From Lachnospiraceae bacterium (GTDB taxonomy: Bacteria > Bacillota > Clostridia > Lachnospirales > Lachnospiraceae): a stretch of 37,219 nt of DNA. Location: contig JAGAHC010000018.1 in assembly GCA_017627275.1 (NCBI GenBank), forward strand, positions 1 to 37,219, written 5' to 3'. The notes under the pieces are model-generated. The model was not told the origin of the DNA. It worked only from the letters and a program-made list of their open reading frames with translations, and did not search any database. Below are positions 24,206-32,040 of this stretch, one piece after another (the stretch's first letter is position 1; the number at the start of each line of letters is the position of its first letter). A program made the translations under genes and the position numbers.

Positions 24206-25471
24206 ATGGGAATGACAATGACGCAAAAGATTCTGGCGGCGCACGCGGGACTGCCGGAGGTAAAGACGGGGCAGCTCATCAACGCGAAGCTGGATGTGGT
24301 GCTCGGCAACGACATCACGACGCCGGTCGCCATCAACGAGTTTGAGAAGGCGGGGTTCAAGGAGGTTTTTGACAAGGACAAGGTCAACATCGTCCTGGAC
24401 CACTTTGTGCCGAACAAGGACATTAAGAGCGCGCAGCAGAGCAAGCAGTGCCGCGAATTTGCCTGCGCGCATGGCATCAGCCACTTTTTTGATGTCGGAC
24501 AGATGGGAATCGAGCACGCGCTTTTGCCGGAGCAGGGGATCGTGACCGCGGGCGACTGCATCGTCGGCGCAGATTCGCACACCTGTACGTACGGGGCGGT
24601 CGGCGCTTTTTCGACCGGCGTCGGTTCGACTGACATGGCGGCCGCGATGGCGACGGGCGAATTGTGGTTCAAAGTGCCGTCTGCGATCCGCGTGGTGCTA
24701 ACCGGCGTGCTTCGTCCGTGGGTAAGCGGGAAGGATGTGATTCTTCACCTCATCGGAAAGATCGGCGTGGACGGGGCTTTGTATAAAAGTCTGGAGTTTA
24801 CGGGCGACGGTGTGGCATCGCTTTCGATGGATGACCGCCTTTGCATCTGCAACATGGCGATCGAGGCCGGCGGCAAGAACGGGATCTTCCCCGTCGACGA
24901 CGTGACCATCGAGTATCTCACCGGCCGCAGCAAGCGCGACTGGGTCGTCTACGAGGCGGACGCGGATGCCGTATATGACGAGGAGATCACGATCGATCTT
25001 TCGACGCTGGAGAGCACCGTCTCCTACCCGCACCTGCCGGAGAATACACACCCTGCTGCCGAGGGCGGAGACATCCGGATCGACCAGGTCGTCATCGGCA
25101 GCTGCACGAACGGACGGCTGGAGGACATGGAAGCCGCTTATAAGGTCCTGAACGGCAAGCACATCGCGGACGGTGTGCGCGGCATCATCATTCCCGGCAC
25201 CATGGAAGTATATAAGGAATGCATCCGGCGCGGGTGGACGCTCGCGTTTACGGAAGCGGGCTGCATCGTTTCGACCCCGACCTGCGGTCCGTGCCTCGGC
25301 GGCTACATGGGGATCCTCGCGGAAGGCGAGCGCTGCGTCTCCACCACCAACCGCAACTTTGTCGGACGCATGGGACACGTGACGAGCGAAGTGTATCTCG
25401 CCTCCCCTGCCACGGCTGCCGCCAGCGCCATCGCCGGGAGGATCGTGGATCCGCAGGGATATATGGAGTAG
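24206..25471 (+). CDS. leuC: 3-isopropylmalate dehydratase, large subunit
   Basis: The 421-residue aconitase-family subunit isomerises 2- to 3-isopropylmalate together with LeuD. Cluster and active-site motifs are present: [30 protein letters not shown] and PTCGPCLGG (the three 4Fe-4S cysteines lie in DSHTC, GSCTNG and CGPC). Its length fits the shorter archaeal-type LeuC/HacA group common in Clostridia. The start is the ATG 8 nt after GGAG; an upstream in-frame ATG at 24131 would run through the palindromic repeat and lacks a ribosome site. leuD follows after 19 nt. Confidence 0.95.
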   Translation: MGMTMTQKILAAHAGLPEVKTGQLINAKLDVVLGNDITTPVAINEFEKAGFKEVFDKDKVNIVLDHFVPNKDIKSAQQSKQCREFACAHGISHFFDVGQMGIEHALLPEQGIVTAGDCIVGADSHTCTYGAVGAFSTGVGSTDMAAAMATGELWFKVPSAIRVVLTGVLRPWVSGKDVILHLIGKIGVDGALYKSLEFTGDGVASLSMDDRLCICNMAIEAGGKNGIFPVDDVTIEYLTGRSKRDWVVYEADADAVYDEEITIDLSTLESTVSYPHLPENTHPAAEGGDIRIDQVVIGSCTNGRLEDMEAAYKVLNGKHIADGVRGIIIPGTMEVYKECIRRGWTLAFTEAGCIVSTPTCGPCLGGYMGILAEGERCVSTTNRNFVGRMGHVTSEVYLASPATAAASAIAGRIVDPQGYME

Positions 25472-25490
25472 GTAAATAAGGAGAACCGAC

Positions 25491-25973
25491 ATGAACGCAA
25501 AAGGAAAAGTTTTCAAATACGGCGATAACATCGATACAGATGTCATCATCCCGGCCAGATATCTGAACACGCAGGACGCGAAGGAACTCGCGACGCACTG
25601 CATGGAGGACATCGATACTTCCTTCGTGCAAAAGGTCGAGGCCGGCGACGTAATGGTGGGCGGCTGGAACTTCGGCTGCGGCTCGTCCAGAGAACACGCG
25701 CCGCTCGTCATCAAGACGAACAACGTCAGCTGCGTCATCGCCAAAAGCTTTGCGCGCATTTTTTACCGCAACAGCATCAACATCGGCATGCCGATCCTCG
25801 AATGCGAGGAAGCGGCGGAGGAGATTCAGGCCGGTGATGTCGTGTCTGTCGATTTCAAGACCGGCGTCATCACCGATGAAACGACCGGCAAAACGTATCA
25901 GGCGGAGCCTTTCCCGGAATTCATCCAGAACATCATGGATGCCGGCGGGCTGATGAACAGCATTCAGGGGTGA
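25491..25973 (+). CDS. leuD: 3-isopropylmalate dehydratase, small subunit
   Basis: The 160-residue swivel-domain partner of LeuC shows [17 protein letters not shown] near the N terminus, [11 protein letters not shown] (the substrate-contact loop) and [22 protein letters not shown] precedes the ATG. Its stop overlaps or nearly touches the leuB start, indicating coupling. Confidence 0.95.
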   Translation: MNAKGKVFKYGDNIDTDVIIPARYLNTQDAKELATHCMEDIDTSFVQKVEAGDVMVGGWNFGCGSSREHAPLVIKTNNVSCVIAKSFARIFYRNSINIGMPILECEEAAEEIQAGDVVSVDFKTGVITDETTGKTYQAEPFPEFIQNIMDAGGLMNSIQG

Positions 25974-25975
25974 CT

Positions 25976-27061
25976 ATGGAAAAGAAGATTGCTCTTATTC
26001 GCGGGGACTATGCGAGTCCCGAATTCGTTGCGCAGGCCGTGCGCGTGCTTGACCGCATCGCGGAAAAGTACGGGCATACTTTCACTTATACGGAAGTCGA
26101 TATGGGCGGCGCCGCGATCGACAAATACGGCGAACCGCTGCCGGAAGCGGAACTGGCGAAGTGTCTTGCTTCCGACTCGGTCCTGCTTGGTTCCGTCGGC
26201 GGCCCGAAATGGGATGATGTTGCTGCGGACAAGCGTCCGGAGCGCGGGCTCCTTGGACTACGCAGCGGCATGAAACTGTTTTCCAATAACCGGCCCTCCA
26301 AGGTGTGGCCGCAGCTTGCGGAGGCAAGCCCCTTGAAATCTTCCATCGTGGAGAAGGGAATCGATTTCGTGGTGATCCGTGAGCTCACCGGCGGGATTTA
26401 TTTCGGCGAACACAAAACGGAAACCGTGACGGCGGCGGACGGCGCCTCCGAACAGGCCGCGACGGATGTCATGTATTACACCGAGCATGAGATCGAGCGC
26501 ATCGGACGGGTCGGTTTTGAGACCGCCATGAAGCGTCGGAAAAAGCTTTGCAGCGTCGACAAGGCCAACGTGCTGGACACCAGCAAGCTGTGGCGCAAGG
26601 TGATGCACCGGCTTGCGGAAGAATACCCGGAGGTGGAGTACAGCGACATGCTGGTCGACAACTGCGCCATGCAGATCTGCAAGGATCCCTCGCAGTTTGA
26701 CGTCCTTGTGACCGAGAACATGTTCGGCGATATCCTTTCGGATGAGGCCAGCGAGATCGTGGGCTCTATCGGCATGGCCTGCTCGTCGAGCCTGGGCGAG
26801 ACGACCTGCGGCGTGTACGAGCCGATCCACGGCAGCGCCCCCGACATCGCGGGCGAGGACAAGGTCAATCCCATCGCCACCATTTTGTCGGCGGCCATGA
26901 TGCTGCGCTACAGTTTTGATATGGCTGCGGAAGCGGATGCCATCGAGCAGGCTGTGAACGCCGTGCTTGACGACGGACTGCGGACGGCGGACATCATGAG
27001 CGAGGGCTGCACCCTTGTCGGCTGTAAGGCCATGGGGGATGCGATCCTGGCGAAGCTGTGA
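25976..27061 (+). CDS. leuB: 3-isopropylmalate dehydrogenase (divergent N terminus)
   Basis: This NAD-dependent enzyme oxidises and decarboxylates 3-isopropylmalate to 2-oxoisocaproate. Family motifs include LLGSVGGPKWD, VVIRELTGGIYFGEH, the metal site region VDNCAMQI and DILSDEASEI, and the NAD-loop EPIHGSAPDIAGEDKVNP. The usual GDGIGPE loop reads GDYASPEF and the usual NLRPAKVF reads NNRPSKVW, so it is a diverged branch. About 361 residues from the ATG at 25976; a GTG at 25970 overlaps the leuD stop and could be used instead. The ribosome site is AGGGG at the leuD end. Last gene of the operon; it converges with mtnN. Confidence 0.93.
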   Translation: MEKKIALIRGDYASPEFVAQAVRVLDRIAEKYGHTFTYTEVDMGGAAIDKYGEPLPEAELAKCLASDSVLLGSVGGPKWDDVAADKRPERGLLGLRSGMKLFSNNRPSKVWPQLAEASPLKSSIVEKGIDFVVIRELTGGIYFGEHKTETVTAADGASEQAATDVMYYTEHEIERIGRVGFETAMKRRKKLCSVDKANVLDTSKLWRKVMHRLAEEYPEVEYSDMLVDNCAMQICKDPSQFDVLVTENMFGDILSDEASEIVGSIGMACSSSLGETTCGVYEPIHGSAPDIAGEDKVNPIATILSAAMMLRYSFDMAAEADAIEQAVNAVLDDGLRTADIMSEGCTLVGCKAMGDAILAKL

Positions 27062-27068
27062 TTAAGAA

Positions 27069-27085
27069 AGGAACCACCCATCCCT
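27069..27085. repeat. Dispersed palindrome, truncated half copy
   Basis: AGGAACCACCCATCCCT matches one arm of the palindrome family but has no partner arm. It fills the gap between the convergent leuB and mtnN stops. Confidence 0.45.
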
Positions 27086-27086
27086 C

Positions 27087-27782
27087 TTACATATGTTTTA
27101 CGAGTTCTTTCGTAATGGCGGCGCAGTCCTGTGCCGCTTTTTTCTCGAAATCATCGTAGGAGATCTGGACGCTCTCATCCGCCTTGTCGGAGATGGCGCG
27201 CAGGATGACGAACGGAACCCCGTTCACATACGCGGCATGAGCGATCGCCGCGCCTTCCATTTCCGTGCACTGCGCCTGCATGGTCTTTGCGATGCCTTCC
27301 TTCACGTTGCGTCCTGCGACAAACTGGTCGCCGCTCGCGATGCGGCCTGCGAAGACGTTACAGTCGGGCGCCGCCTTGCGGATCGCCTCCATCGCCTTTT
27401 TCTGCAGGGTCAGGTCCGCCGGGAAGGACAGTCTCCCCATCTGCGGAACCTCGCCTTTTTGATAGCCGAAGACCGTGGCGTCCACGTCGTGATACACGGC
27501 ATCCGTCGAGACCACGATGTCTCCGATATTGATGGCGTTATGAAGCGAGCCCGCGACACCGGTGTTGATGATGGCTTCTGCCTGAAAAACATCTATCAGG
27601 ATCTGTGTGCACAGCGCGGCATTGACTTTGCCGACGCCGCTCCGCACTACGATGACGTCCTTTTTCTCCAGTTTTCCGACGCAGAATTCCATGTTCGCCC
27701 TGGTGACCGTCTCCTCGATCGTCATGGCCTCTTTGAGCGTTTCCACTTCGATTTCCATTGCGCCGATGATTCCGATTTTCAT
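27087..27782 (-). CDS. mtnN: 5'-methylthioadenosine/S-adenosylhomocysteine nucleosidase
   Basis: The 231-residue enzyme hydrolyses MTA and SAH to adenine and the thioribose or ribosyl-homocysteine products, recycling SAM by-products and feeding the AI-2 route. It begins MKIGIIGAMEIEVETL as in MtnN, with INTGVAGSL, GDIVVSTDAVYHDVDAT, ASGDQF, the substrate-binding CTEMEGAAIAHAA, and the catalytic Asp in RAISDKAD. Length is typical. GAGAGGA precedes the ATG. It stands alone on the minus strand. The stretch 27783-27881 upstream has no gene. Confidence 0.96.
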   Translation of the reverse strand: MKIGIIGAMEIEVETLKEAMTIEETVTRANMEFCVGKLEKKDVIVVRSGVGKVNAALCTQILIDVFQAEAIINTGVAGSLHNAINIGDIVVSTDAVYHDVDATVFGYQKGEVPQMGRLSFPADLTLQKKAMEAIRKAAPDCNVFAGRIASGDQFVAGRNVKEGIAKTMQAQCTEMEGAAIAHAAYVNGVPFVILRAISDKADESVQISYDDFEKKAAQDCAAITKELVKHM

Positions 27783-27881
27783 TCTATGTCCTCTCCGATT
27801 CGTCCCATCCTCTGATGCAGCAGTGGCAGCCAGTTTGTTCTACGGCTTATCCGCATTCTTTAATATACCATAATCCCGATA

Positions 27882-27980
27882 AGGAACCACTATCCCTGAG
27901 GAAACTGGTCCCGAGTGTGTCAAAGAGAACCGTCCCTTTTGACACACTCGGAACCAGTTTCCTCAGGGATAGTGGTTCCT
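27882..27980. repeat. 99-nt near-perfect inverted repeat of the palindrome family
   Basis: Two 43-nt arms (27882-27924 and 27938-27980) differ at one position and enclose a short loop that contains ACCGTCCC. The outer end is the same AGGAACCACT motif as in the other copies; inside are AAACTGGT and GAGTGTGTCAAA, so it appears built of nested units. It lies between the divergent mtnN and perR genes. No open frame. A transcript would form a very stable hairpin. Confidence 0.9.
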
Positions 27981-27999
27981 GTATTTAAAAAAGTTACGC

Positions 28000-28029
28000 T
28001 TGACTAACCAAATAGCGCAGTAATATAAC
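28000..28029 (+). promoter_or_regulatory. Putative perR promoter
   Basis: TTGACT (28000-28005) and TATAAC (28024-28029) are 18 bp apart, about 40 nt before perR. AGTAAT and ATTACT flank the region to about 28048, a weak inverted repeat that could be an operator. No clear PerR box. Confidence 0.4.
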
Positions 28030-28067
28030 AATATCAGGAATCATTACTATTTAGAAAAGGAGGCGCC

Positions 28068-28484
28068 ATGGCAGTTCGCTACAGCAAGCAAAGAAACGCC
28101 ATCTGGAATTGCATCAAGGATCGAAAAGATCACCCCACGGCAGACACGATCTATCAGATCGTACGCAAAGATCAGCCGAAGATCAGCCTTGGGACCGTCT
28201 ATCGCAACCTCGTTCTCCTGCGCGATATGGGACAGCTGACCACGGTCGATGTTGGCGATGGCCTCATTCACTTTGATCCGAACGTCGGCAGTCACTCGCA
28301 TTTCGTGTGTTCCTCCTGCGGCAATATCATCGACATTGCCGAGGCGCCGCCCGAAGAATACCGGAGAAAGATGCAGAAGGCCTTCCCCGGCAGGATCAAC
28401 AGCTGCGAGATGCTTTTCCGCGGCGTCTGCCTCTCCTGCCTGCAGGAGCAGGGCGTCATCCCGAAGAGTTTTCTGCAGCAGTAA
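28068..28484 (+). CDS. perR: Fur-family transcriptional repressor, PerR-like
   Basis: The 138-residue Fur-family regulator has an N-terminal winged helix (RYSKQRNAIWNCI, HPTADTIYQIVRK, ISLGTVYRNLVLL) and a dimerisation domain with metal ligands HFDPN and SHSHFVCSSCG, plus a second CxxC (GVCLSC) completing a structural zinc site. Length, and the gene lying 79 nt before a peroxide-scavenging rubrerythrin, favour PerR (peroxide sensing) over Fur or Zur, but sequence alone does not settle this. The ribosome site AGGAGG is strong. Confidence 0.85.
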   Translation: MAVRYSKQRNAIWNCIKDRKDHPTADTIYQIVRKDQPKISLGTVYRNLVLLRDMGQLTTVDVGDGLIHFDPNVGSHSHFVCSSCGNIIDIAEAPPEEYRRKMQKAFPGRINSCEMLFRGVCLSCLQEQGVIPKSFLQQ

Positions 28485-28563
28485 CGACGGCTATAAAATC
28501 ATTCGCATGATTTTTCTATAGTAGACAGCAAATTATTATTTCGAAAATCGAAAGGAGTCAGTT

Positions 28564-29130
28564 ATGAAGTACGTATGTGGTGTTTGTGGTTATGTATATG
28601 ATGAAGAAGCGGAAGGCAAGAAGTTTGACGAGCTCGCGGCAGACTGGGTTTGCCCGACCTGCAAGGCTTCGAAGGATAAGTTCATCGCACAGGGCGGCGA
28701 GCGCAGTTGGGCAGCCGAGCATGTGCTTGGCATAGCTGCCGACGCTCCGGAAGAAATCAAGGCAGGCCTTCGCGAAATGTTCCACGGCGAGTGCACCGAA
28801 GTCGGTATGTATCTGGCAATGGGCAGAGTCGCTATCCGTGAAGGATATCCAGAGATCGGCGCTTTCTACGAGAAGGCCGCATGGGAAGAGGCAGAGCACG
28901 CCGCACACTTTGCGGAGCTCCTCGGCGAAGAGCTGACCGACAGCACCAAGAAGAACCTGCAGCTGCGCGCTGACGCAGAGTGCGGCGCTACACAGGGCCG
29001 TGTCGACCTTGCAAAGAAAGCAAAAGAGCTGAACCTCGATGCCATCCATGACATTGTCCACGAGATCGGCCGCGACGAAGCCCGCCACGGCAGAGCTTTC
29101 GAGGGCCTGTTAAAAAGGTACTTCGGTTAA
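28564..29130 (+). CDS. rbr: Reverse rubrerythrin (rubredoxin domain first)
   Basis: The 188-residue protein reduces hydrogen peroxide in anaerobes. Residues 1-45 form a rubredoxin domain with two CxxC iron ligands ([11 protein letters not shown] and WVCPTCKAS). The rest is a ferritin-like four-helix diiron domain ([43 protein letters not shown]). This domain order is opposite to classical rubrerythrin and matches the reverse rubrerythrins of clostridia, which are induced by oxygen and peroxide under PerR. AAAGGAG precedes the ATG. It is probably regulated by the upstream perR. Confidence 0.95.
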   Translation: MKYVCGVCGYVYDEEAEGKKFDELAADWVCPTCKASKDKFIAQGGERSWAAEHVLGIAADAPEEIKAGLREMFHGECTEVGMYLAMGRVAIREGYPEIGAFYEKAAWEEAEHAAHFAELLGEELTDSTKKNLQLRADAECGATQGRVDLAKKAKELNLDAIHDIVHEIGRDEARHGRAFEGLLKRYFG

Positions 29131-29158
29131 GCATAAGTCGTACAAGAGCAATAATAAA

Positions 29159-29194
29159 CGGAGGGGATGCTTGCATACCCCTCCGCTTTTTTTA
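29159..29194. terminator. Terminator after rubrerythrin
   Basis: CGGAGGGG pairs with CCCCTCCG around an ATGC..GCAT inner stem and is followed by a run of seven T within CTTTTTTTATT. It lies between convergent rbr and the LUD gene. Confidence 0.85.
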
Positions 29195-29210
29195 TTAGAC
29201 TTATACGGCG

Positions 29211-29840
29211 TCAGAATCCAAGATCCTCATTCACCAGAATCACGTGGATCCTGTCCTCGTGTTTCGAAAATCTCGTGATCAGGAACTGGCAGCAAACCGT
29301 GTCTATCGACTTACAATCCGCGCATGCCCCCGTCTTTGAGCACGGCGTGGAAAGCCCGAAGCGCTGCGCGTTGATCGGCGCCGCCACATTTCTGGCGCGC
29401 TTCATCGCGCCGTCCAGGTCGGAGCAGATCTTGTTCATTCCGACGATCATCAGGATCTTCTTCGGCCCGTACGCCAGCGCGGAAACGCGATTCGCGTTGC
29501 CGTCGATGTTAACGATGATGCCGTCTTCCGTCATGGCATTGGCACTAATCAGATAGACGTCTGCGTCATAGGCTTTCAGCATTGCTGCGCGTTTATCATC
29601 GGTCATATCCCTGTCAAAATAATCGTAGGAACCGTTTTTCAAGGCTTCGACCAGCCCGATCTCGTGCGCGCTCATGCAGCCGCCCATCGTGACGGACGCC
29701 CCTTCCGGGATCAGGGCAAGGGCCTGTTTCAGGGCTTCCTCTTTGCTCGCGGCATAATATCCGGTCACGTTTCTTGATGCCAGCCCCTTGATGACCTTCT
29801 GCGCAAGCATTTCATTGCGTTTGAAAATGTTTTCATTCAT
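29211..29840 (-). CDS. LUD-domain protein (lactate-utilisation-like)
   Basis: About 209 residues of the LUD (LutB/LutC, DUF162) family. Visible motifs: GASVTMGGCMSAHEIGLVEAL, YLISANAMTEDGIIVNIDG and KILMIVGMNKI, with a C-terminal cysteine-rich stretch (TPCSKTGACADCKSIDTVCC) that could bind an Fe-S cluster. Stand-alone LUD proteins of this type are common in Clostridia and their substrate is mostly unknown; the family is named for L-lactate oxidation. AAGGAGGG lies 8 nt before the ATG at 29840; an ATG at 29846 is too close. Alone on the minus strand. Confidence 0.85.
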   Translation of the reverse strand: MNENIFKRNEMLAQKVIKGLASRNVTGYYAASKEEALKQALALIPEGASVTMGGCMSAHEIGLVEALKNGSYDYFDRDMTDDKRAAMLKAYDADVYLISANAMTEDGIIVNIDGNANRVSALAYGPKKILMIVGMNKICSDLDGAMKRARNVAAPINAQRFGLSTPCSKTGACADCKSIDTVCCQFLITRFSKHEDRIHVILVNEDLGF

Positions 29841-29908
29841 GCTCATCCCTCCTTCTTCTGGAAGACTTGTTTCTACCTAATAACTTTACCACAAATCGGG
29901 AATCACCA

Positions 29909-29941
29909 AGGAACCTGTTTCTTCTGAAGAAAATGGTTCCT
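29909..29941. repeat. Dispersed palindrome, copy near acyltransferase gene
   Basis: AGGAACCTGTTTCTTC, a central T, then GAAGAAAATGGTTCCT: a 33-nt palindrome with two mismatched pairs, nearly the same as the copy at 20991. It ends in TTTT and lies just upstream of the extended -10 element at 29955. Confidence 0.75.
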
Positions 29942-29954
29942 TTTGTTACAAAAA

Positions 29955-29963
29955 TGTTATAAT
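29955..29963 (+). promoter_or_regulatory. Extended -10 promoter abutting a start codon
   Basis: TGTTATAAT is a perfect extended -10 (TGnTATAAT). Transcription would start about 7 nt downstream at 29970, which is the A of the likely ATG. No good -35 is seen at the expected distance. Confidence 0.6.
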
Positions 29964-29969
29964 CGGCGT

Positions 29970-31103
29970 ATGCCTGAATACACAGAATACGAACAACCGG
30001 TTTACGCAGAAAAAGAATACTTTGAGGGGCTGAATGCGCTGCGGCTTCTGGCGATGTTTTTCGTCGTCATCCTGCATGTGTTGCTGCAGGGCGGGATCCT
30101 CAAAAACGCCGAGGGGGCGTCGCGTGTCGTGGCGTGGCTCCTGGAGACGGGCGCGTTCTGCGCGGTCAATATCTACGCGCTGACCACGGGGTTTTTGTCC
30201 TACAGTGAGGAGGAAAAGCCGTTCCGCTACAGCCGGGTGATCCGGTTGTGGTTTCAGGTGCTGTTTTACAGCGTGCTCCTGACACTGCTCCTCTTCCCTT
30301 TCCACAGGGAGGAGCTGTCGCTCGGGACCATCGGGCGGTCCTTCTTCCCGGTCATCAATGATATGTACTGGTACTTCAGCGCCTTTGTCGGCGTCATGCT
30401 GATTGCACCGCTCATCAACTATATCCTGCGGTCCCTGACGTCCGCGACGGTGATGGTCTGCGCGGGCTGCGCCGTCGTCTTCTTCAGCATCATCGGCGCC
30501 GTGGCTTCGCACTTCGCGGATCCGTTCGGGCTGTACTACGGCTATTCCTTTGTGTGGCTGGCCGTGTTGTATTTCATCGGCGCCGTCATCCGGAAAGTAC
30601 GCCTCTACGAAGTCTTTCCGCCATCGCGCGCGCTGCTTGGCATCCTCGTCTGCTGGATCCTGCTTTTCTTTTTCCAGTTTCTGATGGAGCGCTTTTCCGA
30701 AACGGTCCCCCTCCGTCCGCATGACGGGTTTTACTTTTCCTATCTGTCGCCGGCGGTCTTCCTGATGGCCGTGTTTTATCTTCTCCTTTTCGCGTCCTAT
30801 GTACCGAAAAGCACGCTCTGGAATTTTGCAAGGTTTTTCGCGCCGGCAGGCTTCGGCGTTTATCTGATCCACGCGCACCCGCTGGTGCTGCGCTTTATCC
30901 TGAACGATCTGTTCGTGCACATCGCGGAGTACCCCTTCCCGGTGGTCCTTTTGTTTGTGCTCGCCATCGCGCTGATGATCTTTGTCATCTGTCTGCTCAT
31001 CGACACAGCGCGCGGCATTTTGTTTGAACGGTTGTATATCGACCGGCTTTCCGAAAACATCGAAGGCGCCGTCCGCGCGCGTATCCGAAAGATGGTGTCC
31101 TGA
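29970..31103 (+). CDS. Acyltransferase 3 family membrane protein
   Basis: The 377-residue protein has about ten membrane helices and the family opening EYFEGLNALRLLAMFFVVILHV, with the expected Arg and His. Such proteins transfer acetyl or other acyl groups onto surface polysaccharides or peptidoglycan (OatA-type domains). The start at 29970 is needed to keep this opening; no Shine-Dalgarno sequence precedes it and a -10 element ends 7 nt upstream, so the message may be leaderless. A TTG at 29943 in frame would place the start upstream of the -10. It is followed after 1 nt by the GT2 gene. Confidence 0.85.
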   Translation: MPEYTEYEQPVYAEKEYFEGLNALRLLAMFFVVILHVLLQGGILKNAEGASRVVAWLLETGAFCAVNIYALTTGFLSYSEEEKPFRYSRVIRLWFQVLFYSVLLTLLLFPFHREELSLGTIGRSFFPVINDMYWYFSAFVGVMLIAPLINYILRSLTSATVMVCAGCAVVFFSIIGAVASHFADPFGLYYGYSFVWLAVLYFIGAVIRKVRLYEVFPPSRALLGILVCWILLFFFQFLMERFSETVPLRPHDGFYFSYLSPAVFLMAVFYLLLFASYVPKSTLWNFARFFAPAGFGVYLIHAHPLVLRFILNDLFVHIAEYPFPVVLLFVLAIALMIFVICLLIDTARGILFERLYIDRLSENIEGAVRARIRKMVS

Positions 31104-31104
31104 C

Positions 31105-32040
31105 ATGCTGACGATCATCATTCCCGCCTACAATGAAGAAGCCATGATCCCGCCTGCTGCCGCGGCCGTCCATGCCGCGCTGCAAAACTGCGCCGACGCG
31201 CAGCCCTACGAGATCGTCTTTGTCAACGACGGCTCTTCCGACCGGACCTGGCAGGAGATCTGTGCTCTCTCCGAAAAGGATCCTCTCGTCCGCGGCGTCT
31301 CCTTCTCGAGAAATTTCGGAAAAGAAGCCGCCATCTACGCGGGGCTTGCGGAAGCAGGCACGTCGGAGAACGATGCCTGTGTGGTGATGGACTGCGACCT
31401 GCAGCAGCCGCCGGAAAAGATCCCGGAAATGGTTGCGCGTTGGAAAGAAGGCTTCGAAGTCGTGGAAGGGATCAAGTCGGACCGCGGAAAGGAAAGCGTG
31501 ACGCACGGCCTCTTCGCGAAATTCTTTTACAAAATGCTCTCCGGCGGGACCGGCGTCGACATGTCGGCCACCTCGGATTTCAAACTTCTCGACGGGCGTG
31601 CCGTCAAAACGCTCCTCTCCATGCCGGAGAAAAAGACGTTTTTCCGCGCGCTCACAAACTGGATCGGTTTTCGCTCGACGACCGTCTCCTATGAAGTGGC
31701 GCCCCGCCTGGCCGGCAGCACCAAATGGTCGACGTTTGCGCTGGTGCGCTACGCGCTCTCGAACATCTCGTCGTTTTCGACATTCCCGATGCAGATCGTC
31801 ACTGTGCTCGGCGTCATCACCTTTATCGCCACGCTGATCTTAAGCATCATCTCCCTGTGCCAGCGGCTGTTCGGAAACGGGCTCTCCGGCTTTACGACCG
31901 TCATCCTGCTGCAGGGCTTCATCGGCAGCATCACGATGGTGTCGCTCGGGATCATCGGCTACTACATCGCAAAGATCTATGAAGAGATCAAGGCGCGTCC
32001 GAAGTACATCGTCGCGGAGCGGACAGGCAAAAAAGCATGA
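31105..32040 (+). CDS. Family 2 glycosyltransferase, polyprenyl-phosphate type (GtrB/DPM1-like)
   Basis: The 311-residue protein has the GT-A opening MLTIIIPAYNEE, VNDGSSDRTWQ, FSRNFGKEAAIYAGL, and the metal-binding MDCDLQQPPE. SDFKLLDGRAV and LAGSTKWS follow, and two C-terminal membrane helices (MQIVTVLGVITFIATLIL and a second near 275-295). This is the layout of enzymes that load a sugar onto undecaprenyl phosphate for later transfer outside the cell. It begins 1 nt after the acyltransferase stop and its stop overlaps the next start (ATGA), so the three genes form an operon. The sugar is unknown. Confidence 0.9.
   Translation: MLTIIIPAYNEEAMIPPAAAAVHAALQNCADAQPYEIVFVNDGSSDRTWQEICALSEKDPLVRGVSFSRNFGKEAAIYAGLAEAGTSENDACVVMDCDLQQPPEKIPEMVARWKEGFEVVEGIKSDRGKESVTHGLFAKFFYKMLSGGTGVDMSATSDFKLLDGRAVKTLLSMPEKKTFFRALTNWIGFRSTTVSYEVAPRLAGSTKWSTFALVRYALSNISSFSTFPMQIVTVLGVITFIATLILSIISLCQRLFGNGLSGFTTVILLQGFIGSITMVSLGIIGYYIAKIYEEIKARPKYIVAERTGKKA

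Noticed and set aside
22106-24580. 824-codon open frame on the minus strand across leuA
   Set aside because: It lies antisense to clear leuA and leuC coding sequence, is rich in Arg/His/Val as expected for a shadow of GC-rich codons, and matches no family.
27882-27980. CRISPR-like repeat
   Set aside because: Repeats are palindromic, dispersed and lack regular spacers; no cas genes.
28500-28560. PerR box upstream of rubrerythrin
   Set aside because: The AT-rich stretch has no convincing TTATAAT-n-ATTATAA palindrome.
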